In this document: in pieces, positions 1-8,492 of the stretch
Layout: the number at the start of each line of letters is the position of its first letter
Position numbering within the stretch: position 1 is the first letter of the stretch
Assembly (NCBI GenBank): GCA_051861445.1
Contig: JBHYCS010000018.1
Span: 1-64,000, forward strand
Origin: Parasediminibacterium sp051861445
GTDB lineage: Bacteria > Bacteroidota > Bacteroidia > Chitinophagales > Chitinophagaceae
Reading direction: 5' to 3'
Length of the DNA stretch: 64,000 bases
The notes under the pieces: generated by a model
Told to the model about the DNA's origin: nothing
Seen by the model: only the letters and a program-made list of their open reading frames with translations
Databases searched by the model: none
Translations under genes and position numbers: made by a program

Positions 1-2
1 CT

Positions 3-245
3 AATGAAAAAAGTCTACTTTTAAACTGTACTAAAAATGGGAAGCCTTCAACCCAATTAAGTTTACAAATTTCTAGAGCTACAATTGATGCAGGTAACTC
101 AATAATAGCAACTATTGTAAATGCAAATGGCGTAGATAATGATGTATTTGTAATTGGATATATCGATAACGATTTCCTTTATTTTGCCCGAGAAACTAGG
201 AACTATATAACGGTTGTAGCTGTGGTATTTCCCAAAACCCTATAA
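3..245 (+). CDS. 3' end of an unrecognised gene (partial)
   Basis: An open frame runs in from the left edge and stops at TAA 243-245, giving about 80 C-terminal residues; the start lies outside the window. The residues are rich in beta-prone stretches (QLSLQISRATI, IITVV-type strands, TVVAVVFPKTL at the end) and contain no motif I recognise. A U-tracted hairpin about 75 bp downstream (321-350) fits the end of a transcript. The unbroken frame across the whole fragment and the hairpin support a real gene end. Function unknown. Confidence 0.5.
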   Translation, partial: NEKSLLLNCTKNGKPSTQLSLQISRATIDAGNSIIATIVNANGVDNDVFVIGYIDNDFLYFARETRNYITVVAVVFPKTL

Positions 246-597
246 AGTAATGGACTGAGTGAGATTGTTAAACTTTATTACAAAATATTTATACTTCGTA
301 AACATTTAAGAAAAAATTTAAAATTAGGTGAAAATGCCTAGTTTTTTTTTATTATCTGCATATAATTTAGCTACATCAAAATAGAACATGTGTAGCTTGT
401 TTACATTCTTTTTTTATTGTTCTAGCGTCTATTTTGCTAGTACTATATAATCCAATTTCCTTCTGTAAGCCATTTAAGCAAAATATATCTATCATTAAAC
501 AAAGAGCATAAATAGATTTTTTTCTCAACTGAATACCATTTACTCAGATATAGTCATCATAAACAATTTATCAATTTTCTAAACCAAAACTAACCAC
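246..597. other. 352-bp intergenic region
   Basis: This AT-rich gap lies between the partial left-edge gene and the tyrosinase gene. It holds one terminator-like hairpin (321-350). I see no RNA gene, no clear TAnnTTTG promoter box near the tyrosinase start and no credible small ORF. Confidence 0.6.
321..350 (+). terminator. intrinsic terminator after the left-edge gene
   Basis: An 8-bp stem (AAATTAGG with CCTAGTTT, one G-T pair) encloses an 8-nt loop and runs into nine T residues. Position and orientation fit termination of the rightward left-edge gene. Confidence 0.65.
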
Positions 598-2199
598 ATG
601 AAAAACAATCTTTTTATCTTATTTGTCGTGTTATTTATATATGGTTGTAAGGATAAAGAAGACATTAAAGACACAACCGTTTACGTTAGAAAAAATGCCC
701 ATAGTGAAGCAGCTAAAGCTGATTTGGAAGCCTACAATGTAGCATTAGAAAAAATGCGTATTCTAGATTGTAACAATCCACTCAGTTGGTACTATCAAGC
801 TGCTATGCATAATATTCCACCTTACGATTCTATGGTTAAATACGGAGGAATGGACTCTTTGTGTAGATCTTATACTGGCGTACTTAAAAAAGGTTGGGCA
901 ACTTGTCCACACATGAAACCAGGTTTAGAACAATATCATTTTTTAACATGGCATCGATTGTATTTGTACTACTTCGAAAAAATTATACGTAAGCTTTCTG
1001 GAAAAGCAGATTTTGCTTTGCCTTATTGGAATTACAATGCACTTTCAGGAAGAACATTGCCAGAAATATTTAGAAATCCTGCTGCTAAAGGGCTTTATGA
1101 GATAGAACGTTCTCCATCATTAATGAAAGGAGATTCGATAGACGCAGCTGCAACTGATAATATCGTAATGAATGTGCAAATAATGGGAAAAGATACCATT
1201 GTAATTGTAAAACCAAATGTTGCAATGGCGGCAATTTTAGATACGGGCTACTTGTGGACGGCAAGCGATATACATCATTTCAGCTATGAGCTTGAAGATG
1301 TTGTACACAATTGTATACATGATTATGTGGGTGCTACTTTAGCACCTTACGACACCGCAAGACTAAGAGGTATGTGGAATAAAATTTATCAAAGAAATGC
1401 ATTCGATGTTGGTGGTACTTTAATGGCAAATGTTCCAAGTTCAGCCTTTGATCCTATATTTTATTTACACCATGGTAATGTAGATAGATTATGGTATGCA
1501 TGGGAATTAGATCATCCTGCATTAAAATTAACATTGCCTGAATTTGAAAAAGCAGGATGGGGTACAAAAAATGATCCTATTAAATATGTGTTTTTTGATG
1601 AAAATGGTAAAGAAGTGGTATACACCTCATTTAAACAAATTTATGATACCGTTAGAAGCATCAATTATACATACGACTACTTAGCAAATAAAAAATCATT
1701 ATTAAAATCTACTGAACATGCTTTAGTTACCACGAATGAAAAACTGCTTGGTAGCAAAAGTTTAGCCAGAGATGCAGGAGGATTTAAAAATGGTATTCAA
1801 GTATATGAGTTGCCTTTTGAAGCATCAAATGCAGAGAATACTTTTTACACATTAGAGGTAGATGCAGCATTTAGTAAAACCCCAAAAACTAGAATGGCCG
1901 TTTCTGTAATTGGTACTGCACCAACTGGAACTGAGGTTAAAAATGTAAAAGACTATTTAGTAGGATGGGTTGGCTTTTTTGGAACTAGTCATTCCGATGG
2001 CGTACACTCTATGTTTCATAAAAAAGCCAATGAGCCCTATGCTTCAAAAACAGTATTGTTTGATATTACAGATGAATTAAGAAAACAATCTGCTCTGCAA
2101 AAGAAGACCATTAAGGTTGTACTACAATTAGATAATCCAAATGCTGCTAACTTAATTAACATTAAAAATATTCGAGTGAAATCGTACCAACAGCAATAA
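598..2199 (+). CDS. tyrosinase-family copper oxidase, lipoprotein
   Basis: Predicted type-3 copper enzyme (tyrosinase / polyphenol oxidase family, oxidising phenols to quinones). Residues 1-17 form a lipoprotein signal ending in YGC, so the protein should be exported and lipid-anchored. The CuA region holds CPH at 103-105 and YHFLTWHR at 113-120. The CuB region holds HNCIHDYVG and FDPIFYLHHGNVDRLW, the usual distal histidine signature. Residues after about 370 form a beta-rich C-terminal domain like the tail of plant-type polyphenol oxidases, which in those enzymes shields the copper site. At 533 aa the length fits a two-domain enzyme. It is transcribed alone: a hairpin at 2304-2342 separates it from the next operon. 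The physiological substrate (melanin-type phenols, dietary or plant phenolics) cannot be told from sequence. Confidence 0.88.
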   Translation: MKNNLFILFVVLFIYGCKDKEDIKDTTVYVRKNAHSEAAKADLEAYNVALEKMRILDCNNPLSWYYQAAMHNIPPYDSMVKYGGMDSLCRSYTGVLKKGWATCPHMKPGLEQYHFLTWHRLYLYYFEKIIRKLSGKADFALPYWNYNALSGRTLPEIFRNPAAKGLYEIERSPSLMKGDSIDAAATDNIVMNVQIMGKDTIVIVKPNVAMAAILDTGYLWTASDIHHFSYELEDVVHNCIHDYVGATLAPYDTARLRGMWNKIYQRNAFDVGGTLMANVPSSAFDPIFYLHHGNVDRLWYAWELDHPALKLTLPEFEKAGWGTKNDPIKYVFFDENGKEVVYTSFKQIYDTVRSINYTYDYLANKKSLLKSTEHALVTTNEKLLGSKSLARDAGGFKNGIQVYELPFEASNAENTFYTLEVDAAFSKTPKTRMAVSVIGTAPTGTEVKNVKDYLVGWVGFFGTSHSDGVHSMFHKKANEPYASKTVLFDITDELRKQSALQKKTIKVVLQLDNPNAANLINIKNIRVKSYQQQ

Positions 2200-2303
2200 G
2201 AAGCTAACGCATTTTTCATCTTATCAAAAAGTTTATTTCCATAAATCATGGTGCTGTAATAGGCATGCCTAAAAGATAGGATGGTGATTACATAAGTTCT
2301 AAA

Positions 2304-2342
2304 AACAAACAGGATGTAACGGATAAAAACGTCCTGTTTGTT
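2304..2342 (+). terminator. hairpin terminator after tyrosinase
   Basis: A perfect 11-bp inverted repeat (AACAAACAGGA / TCCTGTTTGTT) with a 17-nt loop lies about 100 bp after the tyrosinase stop. The T-tract is short, so termination strength is uncertain, but it separates tyrosinase from the following operon. Confidence 0.55.
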
Positions 2343-2387
2343 AAGTCCAAGTAAACTTATTCAACAAACTGTATTAAAGTTTTATTT

Positions 2388-3452
2388 ATGAGTGATTTTC
2401 CAATACTAGATTTGGTGGCAGGTATCATTTTTATCTACTTTTTACTTAGCATTATTTGTAGTTCTGCTGTTGAAATTGTGTTAACCTTAACAAGGGTACG
2501 ATCTAAACTTTTAAAAGAATGGTTGTTTGTAATTTTCGATAAACCTGTTGATTATAATGGTAAACAAGTATCATTGGGACAATTGCTAATAGACCATTGT
2601 GCTGTAACAGGATTATCAGGTAAGGGAAATGCCCCAACCTATATTGATGCAAAAAATTTTACATCTGCACTTTTCGAGAAAATAACGTACAACGAAGACA
2701 ATCCACTCAGCATTGCCAACGATTTAGATAGTCTTGTAAAATCAATAGAAGCCTCTCCATTATTAGATAATGAATTGAAACGAACGTTTTTAATTCATGC
2801 AAACGAAGCGGTGGCAGCTTATGAAGCAGTAAGTGTAAAAACGAAAAGTGAAATTGAGATTTTTAAGAATAAGGTAGAATTATGGTACAATAGTTCTATG
2901 GAAAGATTGGCTGGCACTTTAAAAAGAAAGTATGCTAGAAAGTTTACTTTATTGATAGCGATTGGAACAACATTGTTACTGAACGCTGATAGTATTTCTA
3001 TTGCTCAGTTTTTGTACAACAATCCAGAAGCTCGTACAAAATTAGCTGCAAATGCAATGGCTGCTGCACAATCTGATAGCATTAAACAATCTGTAAACAA
3101 TTTACGTGTACAGCTTATTAATTCAGGAAAAGATAGTACAACAGTGCAAGACTCGATTACATTAAATGCAATTACAGATTCTATCAATAAACAGGTGCAA
3201 ACCATTAATCAAGCGAAAGCAGCATTATCTGATGTGTTACCACTAGGTTGGAACAACATGTCTTTTAAGAATGGTGATGGAAATTTTAGTTTTTCCGTAT
3301 TGCTAAAATGTATTGCAGGTTGGGCAGCAACCGTTTTAGCTATTATGATGGGAGCACCATTCTGGTTTGATGTACTTAATAAAATTTCTAATTTAAGAGG
3401 CACAGGCAATAAACCTCCAATAGCACCAGCTAATACCGATACAAACACCTAA
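2388..3452 (+). CDS. inner-membrane protein of unknown function
   Basis: 354 residues with three likely membrane segments: about 7-30 (IIFIYFLLSIICSSAVEIVL), about 184-202, and about 304-326. The middle region (30-180) is soluble and mostly helical; a second soluble stretch (205-300) is Ser/Asp/Gln-rich. The C-terminal segment MGAPFWFDVLNKISNLRGTG resembles a tail I have seen in uncharacterised bacterial membrane proteins, but I cannot name the family with confidence. It starts a compact rightward operon with the chitosanase-like gene 33 bp downstream, a small beta protein and a probable outer-membrane barrel. Its place there suggests an envelope scaffold or export role; this is inference. 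Confidence 0.7.
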   Translation: MSDFPILDLVAGIIFIYFLLSIICSSAVEIVLTLTRVRSKLLKEWLFVIFDKPVDYNGKQVSLGQLLIDHCAVTGLSGKGNAPTYIDAKNFTSALFEKITYNEDNPLSIANDLDSLVKSIEASPLLDNELKRTFLIHANEAVAAYEAVSVKTKSEIEIFKNKVELWYNSSMERLAGTLKRKYARKFTLLIAIGTTLLLNADSISIAQFLYNNPEARTKLAANAMAAAQSDSIKQSVNNLRVQLINSGKDSTTVQDSITLNAITDSINKQVQTINQAKAALSDVLPLGWNNMSFKNGDGNFSFSVLLKCIAGWAATVLAIMMGAPFWFDVLNKISNLRGTGNKPPIAPANTDTNT

Positions 3453-3485
3453 ACCTAATTAATAACAATTTATAAAAAACTTTTT

Positions 3486-4181
3486 ATGCCCATAACAGAC
3501 ATTCAAAAAAACAAAATTTTACAAGTTGTAAATGTGTTTGAAACAGGTAGTAAAGATGGCAATTATGCTAAAGTTAGCATTTATGAAGATGGCCCTGTTG
3601 GAGCCGATGGCAAACGGGTAAAACAAGTAACGTATGGTAGAAGCCAAACAACAGAATTTGGGCTGTTAAAGAAATTGATAGAAATGTATGTGCAAGCAAA
3701 AGGACAGTTTGCAGCTGATTTTAAACCATACATACAGCAATTAGGTAAACAACCCAGTTTACATACCGATAAAACCTTTATTAAACTTTTGAAAGATGCA
3801 GGAAATTTAGATCCTGTAATGGCAACAACACAAGATAGTTTCTTTGATAAACTGTATTACGAACCTGCTGTTGCTTGGTTTGAAGGAATGGGATTTACTC
3901 ATCCACTTAGTTTATTGGTAATTTATGATAGTCAAATTCATAGCGGTAGCATCTTGGCTTTTTTAAGAGAAAGATTTGCAGAATCTGTACCCAAAAATGG
4001 CGGCAAAGAAGAAAAATGGATTCAACAATATGTAGATGTTCGACACGATTGGTTGGCTACACATAAAAACAAAATTCTTCAAAATACGGTTTATAGAACC
4101 CAATGTTTTAAAGATGCAATAGCTGCAAAAAATTGGGATTTATCAAAACCAATAGCGGCTAATAAAATTATAATCAGCTAA
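3486..4181 (+). CDS. GH46-like chitosanase without a signal peptide
   Basis: 231 residues resembling glycoside hydrolase family 46, which hydrolyses beta-1,4 links in chitosan. The N-terminal part has the family pattern: an early Glu in VFETGSKDGNY (position about 18, matching the general acid region), then YEDGP and QVTYGRSQTTEFG, followed by a helical region with PAVAWFEGMGFTHPLSLLVIYDSQIHSG, as in family members, and ending with a YVDVRHDWLATH stretch. There is no signal peptide, lipobox or T9SS tail, so it is either cytoplasmic, exported by an unusual route or released by lysis. It sits between an inner-membrane gene (33 bp) and a small gene (32 bp). It could instead act on another amino-sugar polymer such as peptidoglycan. 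Family call moderate; substrate uncertain. Confidence 0.65.
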   Translation: MPITDIQKNKILQVVNVFETGSKDGNYAKVSIYEDGPVGADGKRVKQVTYGRSQTTEFGLLKKLIEMYVQAKGQFAADFKPYIQQLGKQPSLHTDKTFIKLLKDAGNLDPVMATTQDSFFDKLYYEPAVAWFEGMGFTHPLSLLVIYDSQIHSGSILAFLRERFAESVPKNGGKEEKWIQQYVDVRHDWLATHKNKILQNTVYRTQCFKDAIAAKNWDLSKPIAANKIIIS

Positions 4182-4213
4182 ATATTGTTCGATTTTCAAC
4201 CCCCTTCATCTAT

Positions 4214-4573
4214 ATGGCTATTAAGCAAATTGAATTGAATGAAATATATACTTGTAAAACCACCAATGGTGATATTTCAATACAAGTAAATATTGGAAAT
4301 GCAAATGATGCAACAGCATCGTATAGTATTTTTTTAGGTACCCATTTTTTAGGAGCAAACTCTATGGTAGTTATTGGTAATAAAAGTAGTATCGGTTCAC
4401 AAAAGGCAACCATTGCTGTTAATATTCCTGATGTTTTGGAAGAAACCAATTTTGCAAGTATTACTGTGCTTATTCAGGAAAACGGTGACATCACCAATTT
4501 AGGCCCGTACTCTGTAGAATTAGAACAGCAATTTGATACTGCCATTTTTGTACTTAAACTATCCTTTGTATGA
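4214..4573 (+). CDS. small beta-rich protein of unknown function
   Basis: 119 residues with no signal peptide or membrane segment. Alternating hydrophobic residues through the length (ISIQVNIGNAN, SYSIFLGTHFLG, TIAVNIPDV, FASITVLIQENG, AIFVLKLSFV) suggest a beta sandwich. Its stop codon overlaps the start of the next gene in an ATGA (4570-4573), so the two are translationally coupled and this is very likely a real gene. Family unknown; a small accessory or binding subunit of the neighbouring chitosanase / outer-membrane pair is one possibility. Confidence 0.7.
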   Translation: MAIKQIELNEIYTCKTTNGDISIQVNIGNANDATASYSIFLGTHFLGANSMVVIGNKSSIGSQKATIAVNIPDVLEETNFASITVLIQENGDITNLGPYSVELEQQFDTAIFVLKLSFV

Positions 4574-5769
4574 AACAAGCTGCAATCATCGTTTTTGTAG
4601 TGGCAACTTATTTTCTACCGATTACAAATTATAGTCAAGAAATAACACTTCCATCAACGCCAGCGTTTAGTATTTTAAATTATGAGCCTAGTGCCGTAAT
4701 GAGGCCAACTAATGTAAAAAGTTTATCATCAGACATACTAAACTCGTTTGATAAAAGCGGAAGATTAAATTTAAATATTGGTTTAGAAGTAGCACCCTAT
4801 TGGCTAAAAAGCAGGGATGCATTAACCTTAAAAAACTATTTACAACCCAACTTAAAACAAACCTTTTTACAGAGTTTAAGTTTTTCTGCGGCAACCGTAA
4901 AAGATTCAGCATCAGGAGCCAATAAGTTAGGTGTTGGTTTTAGATTTAAGCTGTACAACGGTATTCCTGCAATCTCGGCGGCATCTATTTCACAAATAAA
5001 AAATTTAAAAATCAGGACGCTTGTTAGCTCTGTAATAGTTGGTATGGCTAGCACCAACTTGTTTGATAATACTCAGGTTGCCTTAGATGCTTTGTTAGCC
5101 AACTTAAACAGGCAAAAAGTAGATACGCTTGTAGTTGCTAATGTAAACAGTATAGCAACTAATATCATTAATAGTTATTCTAACGATGCTGCATCTGTAA
5201 CCAGTTTTTTAAATCAGCTAAATACCTTGTGGATAGAAGCATTTAAAGATTTGCAGCAAAAAGTATCTGCCTCATTGTATCAACGAAAAGGAGTTATAGT
5301 AGAATTGGCTGGGGCAAATGCTTTTGCTACCAATAACACCCAATATGTAACCGAAAAAACAGGATTATGGGTGAATGTTTCTTATCATGTTAATGCTAAC
5401 GACATGTTCACTTTTACTACTCGCTATCAATACAATAAAAGGGATACACTTGCTACCAATATTGATGCAGGCATGAATTTTTATACAAAATCAGACAAGT
5501 TTGCACTGTCATTTGAAGCCATGTTGAGATATGCTAGTTGGCAAATTCCAGATAGAAATATCAATAATGTTGCGATTCATCGAATCGAAAAAAAATCGTC
5601 TTATCGAGTTGCTTTACAATGTGCTTATAAGGTAAATGATTTAATCAGTTTCAATATAAGTTTAGGAAAAGATTTTGAAGCATTACAATTCAATTCAAAT
5701 TCTTATTTCTCCCTATTTGGGTTTAACTATAGCCTTTTTTCAAAGCAACCCCAACAGCTACAGAAATAA
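4570..5769 (+). CDS. probable outer-membrane beta-barrel protein
   Basis: 399 residues. A cleavable signal peptide (about 1-22, MKQAAIIVFVVATYFLPITNY) is followed by many alternating amphipathic strands with aromatic girdle residues (GLWVNVSYHVNANDMFTFTTRY, FALSFEAMLRYASW, YRVALQCAYK, FSLFGFNYSLF), typical of an outer-membrane barrel. No TonB box or plug domain. A helical insert lies at about 165-235. Overlap with the upstream small gene (ATGA) makes it the last member of a four-gene operon starting at 2388. It might be a pore or surface anchor for the products of that operon. No named family recognised. Confidence 0.65.
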   Translation: MKQAAIIVFVVATYFLPITNYSQEITLPSTPAFSILNYEPSAVMRPTNVKSLSSDILNSFDKSGRLNLNIGLEVAPYWLKSRDALTLKNYLQPNLKQTFLQSLSFSAATVKDSASGANKLGVGFRFKLYNGIPAISAASISQIKNLKIRTLVSSVIVGMASTNLFDNTQVALDALLANLNRQKVDTLVVANVNSIATNIINSYSNDAASVTSFLNQLNTLWIEAFKDLQQKVSASLYQRKGVIVELAGANAFATNNTQYVTEKTGLWVNVSYHVNANDMFTFTTRYQYNKRDTLATNIDAGMNFYTKSDKFALSFEAMLRYASWQIPDRNINNVAIHRIEKKSSYRVALQCAYKVNDLISFNISLGKDFEALQFNSNSYFSLFGFNYSLFSKQPQQLQK

Positions 5770-5832
5770 TTATTCCAATTCTTTTTTTCTACAAATACCT
5801 AATTCATTTTTTAACCTAAAACAAATAGAAAC

Positions 5833-6966
5833 ATGTCTTCGACAACACCAATTCTTCCGAACGGAAGATATCAAATTGTGTTAGCAGCAAGTAATTTTGT
5901 GCTAGATGCAAATGGAAAAAACATTCAAACAAATGGTTGTAATGTTCAATTGTGGCAAAACCTAAATGGAGAAAATCAATGGTGGAATGTAACTTTTAAC
6001 CCAGCTGATGGAACCTATAGAATTGATAGTGTTGCTGGAAAAAGAGCGTTAGATGCGGTACTTGCACAAACCAATACCAATGGCTGCAATATTCAAATTG
6101 TAGATTGGAATGGTGGCAACAACCAAAAGTGGGTAATTGAAAGCTTGGGTAATAACAGGTTTGTAATCTTATCTAAACAAGTAAACAAAGCATTGGATGC
6201 TGATTTTGCTAGCAAAGACAAAAACGGTTGTAAAGTACAATTGTGGGATGTAAATAAAGGGCCAGCACAAGCATGGCTGTTTAATCCTGTTATTGCTTTA
6301 AATCCTAAATGGTTTGGTACTTATAAAACGGCTACTAAATGGGGTGGAGCAACTGGAGAATGGAAAGACTTTGCAACACTTGTAGTACTGTCTAACGGTA
6401 AAGTAACATTGGGGAGTGCAATTGGTTTTACGGTAATGAGTAATGTGGTATTTAAAGAAAATGGATTTACTTTTTCGAATGCTGATGGATCGAAAGGTGA
6501 AATAAATTTCGTAGAAGGATGTGCAGATCCATATTACTTTTCTCCAGCTACAAAGCAAAAAAGTTTTGTGGGAACTTATCAGCCTCCAACTAGTTCTGGT
6601 TCAGGTGGATTGGATTTTAGAGGTGAGTTTTTAATGCGTTTAGATGCATATTGGGTAGCCAAGTACAAAACCTTTACAAAATGGGGTGGTGCAACGGGTC
6701 AATGGCAACAACAATCTGAATTGGTAATAACACTGCAAGGTCAAGTTTCTCTAGGTGGAGTTGCTTTATCGAATGTTGTATTTAAAGAAAATGGACTTAC
6801 TTTTTCGAATGCTGACGGATCGAGAGGTGAGGCGAATTTTGGAATTGGAAATGCGGATCCATATTATTTTTCACCAGCTGTAAATGGTAAAACATTTGTT
6901 GGTGTGTATCAGCCACCTGCTGCTACAGGTTCTGGTGGATTAGATTTTAAAGGGCAAGTGAATTAA
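5833..6966 (+). CDS. ricin-type lectin with two WGG-repeat domains
   Basis: 377 residues. Residues 1-155 form a ricin B / CBM13 beta-trefoil: three subdomains each end in a Q-x-W-like element (ENQWW at 47-51, NQKW at 97-100, QAWLF at 146-150), with repeated Asn-Gly-Cys-x-x-Gln. Then come two repeats of about 100 residues (163-265 and 277-375), each starting YKTxTKWGGATGxW, containing NVVFKENGxTFSNADGS and ending GSGGLDFxG. They remind me slightly of OAA-type lectin repeats (WGG...W), but the middle differs, so that link is tentative. No signal peptide. A 15-bp hairpin follows (6978-7011), making it monocistronic. Likely a carbohydrate-binding protein; ligand unknown. Confidence 0.75.
   Translation: MSSTTPILPNGRYQIVLAASNFVLDANGKNIQTNGCNVQLWQNLNGENQWWNVTFNPADGTYRIDSVAGKRALDAVLAQTNTNGCNIQIVDWNGGNNQKWVIESLGNNRFVILSKQVNKALDADFASKDKNGCKVQLWDVNKGPAQAWLFNPVIALNPKWFGTYKTATKWGGATGEWKDFATLVVLSNGKVTLGSAIGFTVMSNVVFKENGFTFSNADGSKGEINFVEGCADPYYFSPATKQKSFVGTYQPPTSSGSGGLDFRGEFLMRLDAYWVAKYKTFTKWGGATGQWQQQSELVITLQGQVSLGGVALSNVVFKENGLTFSNADGSRGEANFGIGNADPYYFSPAVNGKTFVGVYQPPAATGSGGLDFKGQVN
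6319..6957 (+). repeat. two intragenic repeat units in the lectin gene
   Basis: Units at about 6319-6627 and 6661-6957 encode the two WGG domains. Parts are nearly identical as DNA: the segment coding NVVFKENGxTFSNADGS differs at only a few bases between the copies, which suggests a fairly recent tandem duplication. Confidence 0.8.
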
Positions 6967-6977
6967 TTATTTCAATG

Positions 6978-7011
6978 AACACTCTGCTACTAATTGTAGT
7001 AGCAGAGTGTT
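6978..7011 (+). terminator. strong hairpin terminator after the lectin gene
   Basis: A perfect 15-bp stem (AACACTCTGCTACTA with its complement) with a 4-nt loop begins 11 bp after the lectin stop and is followed by TTGTTTAATT. Confidence 0.85.
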
Positions 7012-7128
7012 TGTTTAATTATGGAAGTGATTAAAGTTTTCACATCTAAAAAGTGTATTTTTAGTTTTCAAGATTACATATTCTGTATTTAATTCTTTTT
7101 CACATTATTTCTTCAACCAAAACTGTTT

Positions 7129-7875
7129 ATGAATTCAATCAAAAATTTAATATTATCATTTTCTCTTGTGCCTTTTTTTGCATTTGCCCAGGTAGGCAAT
7201 AACAACGAAATATTGAAAAAAAATGAGTGGAATAGCTTCTTAAAGTCTACACAAAATACAAGTACAAATCATCTTAAAACAATTGATAGTTTACAAAGTA
7301 TTATCTCTGAATTGCAAAAAAGTAACAGCGATAAATTTTTAGTAATTGAAGATGTGAGAGTAGTGAAAGACATTGTTAAACAAAATTTTCAGCTATTTAA
7401 TGCATTTTTAAAAGCTGAAAAAACAAACTATAAAAACCTGCAAAAAGATTCTGTTTTCAAAACATTTTTTCGAGATACCAATATAGTAATTCAATTGAGT
7501 GGAGATGTGAATATTAAAGCTATTGAGGAAATTTTAGGAAAGAAAAATGTAGAAAATCAGTTGCCCATTTTATACGAAAAAATTAAAGAAGGAAGTATAA
7601 TTATTCAAGAAGGTTACCCAGAATCTGCTCTTCCAAAATCTGGCATGTCTTTACCCGATTGGCCTGTTGGCTTTAATTTAACCGATGGTAATCAAAAGCT
7701 ACAAAATATTTACTTGCAACAAGAAAATTGGATAAATGCCTTTTCGAATATGAACGAGTGTGGAGCAAGTTATTATCCCCTGTTTGTTAATGAACTAAGA
7801 AAAAAAACGGATTTAAAAGAGCGAATTATTTTGCAACTTAGATTCAAGCAGTTTTTAGAAAAAAAATGTAAATAA
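7129..7875 (+). CDS. secreted protein of unknown function
   Basis: 248 residues with a signal peptide (about 1-20, ending FAFAQ). The mature part is helical and charged, with a predicted coiled-coil stretch around 35-110 (TIDSLQSIISELQKSNSDK, AFLKAEKTNYKNLQKD). The C-terminal half carries two Cys (ECGASYYP and the terminal KKCK). No family recognised. It leads a three-gene rightward unit (gaps of 14 and 30 bp) with two small membrane proteins, so the three probably act together in the cell envelope. Confidence 0.65.
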   Translation: MNSIKNLILSFSLVPFFAFAQVGNNNEILKKNEWNSFLKSTQNTSTNHLKTIDSLQSIISELQKSNSDKFLVIEDVRVVKDIVKQNFQLFNAFLKAEKTNYKNLQKDSVFKTFFRDTNIVIQLSGDVNIKAIEEILGKKNVENQLPILYEKIKEGSIIIQEGYPESALPKSGMSLPDWPVGFNLTDGNQKLQNIYLQQENWINAFSNMNECGASYYPLFVNELRKKTDLKERIILQLRFKQFLEKKCK

Positions 7876-7889
7876 CCTAAACTACCTAT

Positions 7890-8462
7890 ATGAAATTATT
7901 AAGTAAACACGTACTGACTTTCTTATTTTCTGTGATTGCTATTGGCGTTTATGCACAAGAAACAAATACAAAAGCAGAAGTTGACACAGGAGCTTTTTTG
8001 CAAGATGTCGTTTCACCAAAGACGGCATTACCTGTAGATATAAAGTTTTTAAATAGCTTAGAAAACAAAGTAGATTCTGCCGAAAAAGCTGCACTATTAG
8101 CTACTGAAATAAAATATCATCAATACATGTTTACACAAAGAATGAATATTTATAATTGGCAGTTAACTTCTGCGAAAGTTATTTTTTTTGTTGTTTGTGC
8201 TATTGTAGTGATGGGTTTAATTTTATCGTATCTCCAGTTTAAGGCTAGCAATACACAAACCATGTTTAAACTGCAACAGTCTGCTGCTGGCAATACAACT
8301 ATTAGTGGCAATACCGAAACAGGCAATACAAAACTAGAAATTTCAAAAGAGGGTATTAAAATAGATTCTGCCGTTATTGGTTTAATTATTTTGGTATTGT
8401 CTATTGTATTTTTCTTTTTGTATTTAAAATATGTTTTCCCTATTCAAACCCCAACTCAGTAA
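7890..8462 (+). CDS. small membrane protein of unknown function
   Basis: 190 residues. A signal peptide or first membrane segment (1-22, ending VYAQ) is followed by a soluble stretch. Two clear membrane helices lie at about 90-112 (AKVIFFVVCAIVVMGLILSY) and 160-183 (VIGLIILVLSIVFFFLYLKY). Between them lies a Gly/Asn/Thr-rich linker (AAGNTTISGNTETGNTKLEI). No enzyme motif. It follows the secreted coiled-coil gene by 14 bp and precedes another membrane gene by 30 bp. Function unknown. Confidence 0.65.
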   Translation: MKLLSKHVLTFLFSVIAIGVYAQETNTKAEVDTGAFLQDVVSPKTALPVDIKFLNSLENKVDSAEKAALLATEIKYHQYMFTQRMNIYNWQLTSAKVIFFVVCAIVVMGLILSYLQFKASNTQTMFKLQQSAAGNTTISGNTETGNTKLEISKEGIKIDSAVIGLIILVLSIVFFFLYLKYVFPIQTPTQ

Positions 8463-8492
8463 GCGATTTTTTATTTCATTAATACTTTTAGT

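Noticed and set aside
5833..6966. OAA-type lectin assignment for the WGG repeats
   Set aside because: Only the WGG and a GSGGLDF-like end agree; the central part and length differ. Kept as an open resemblance rather than a call.
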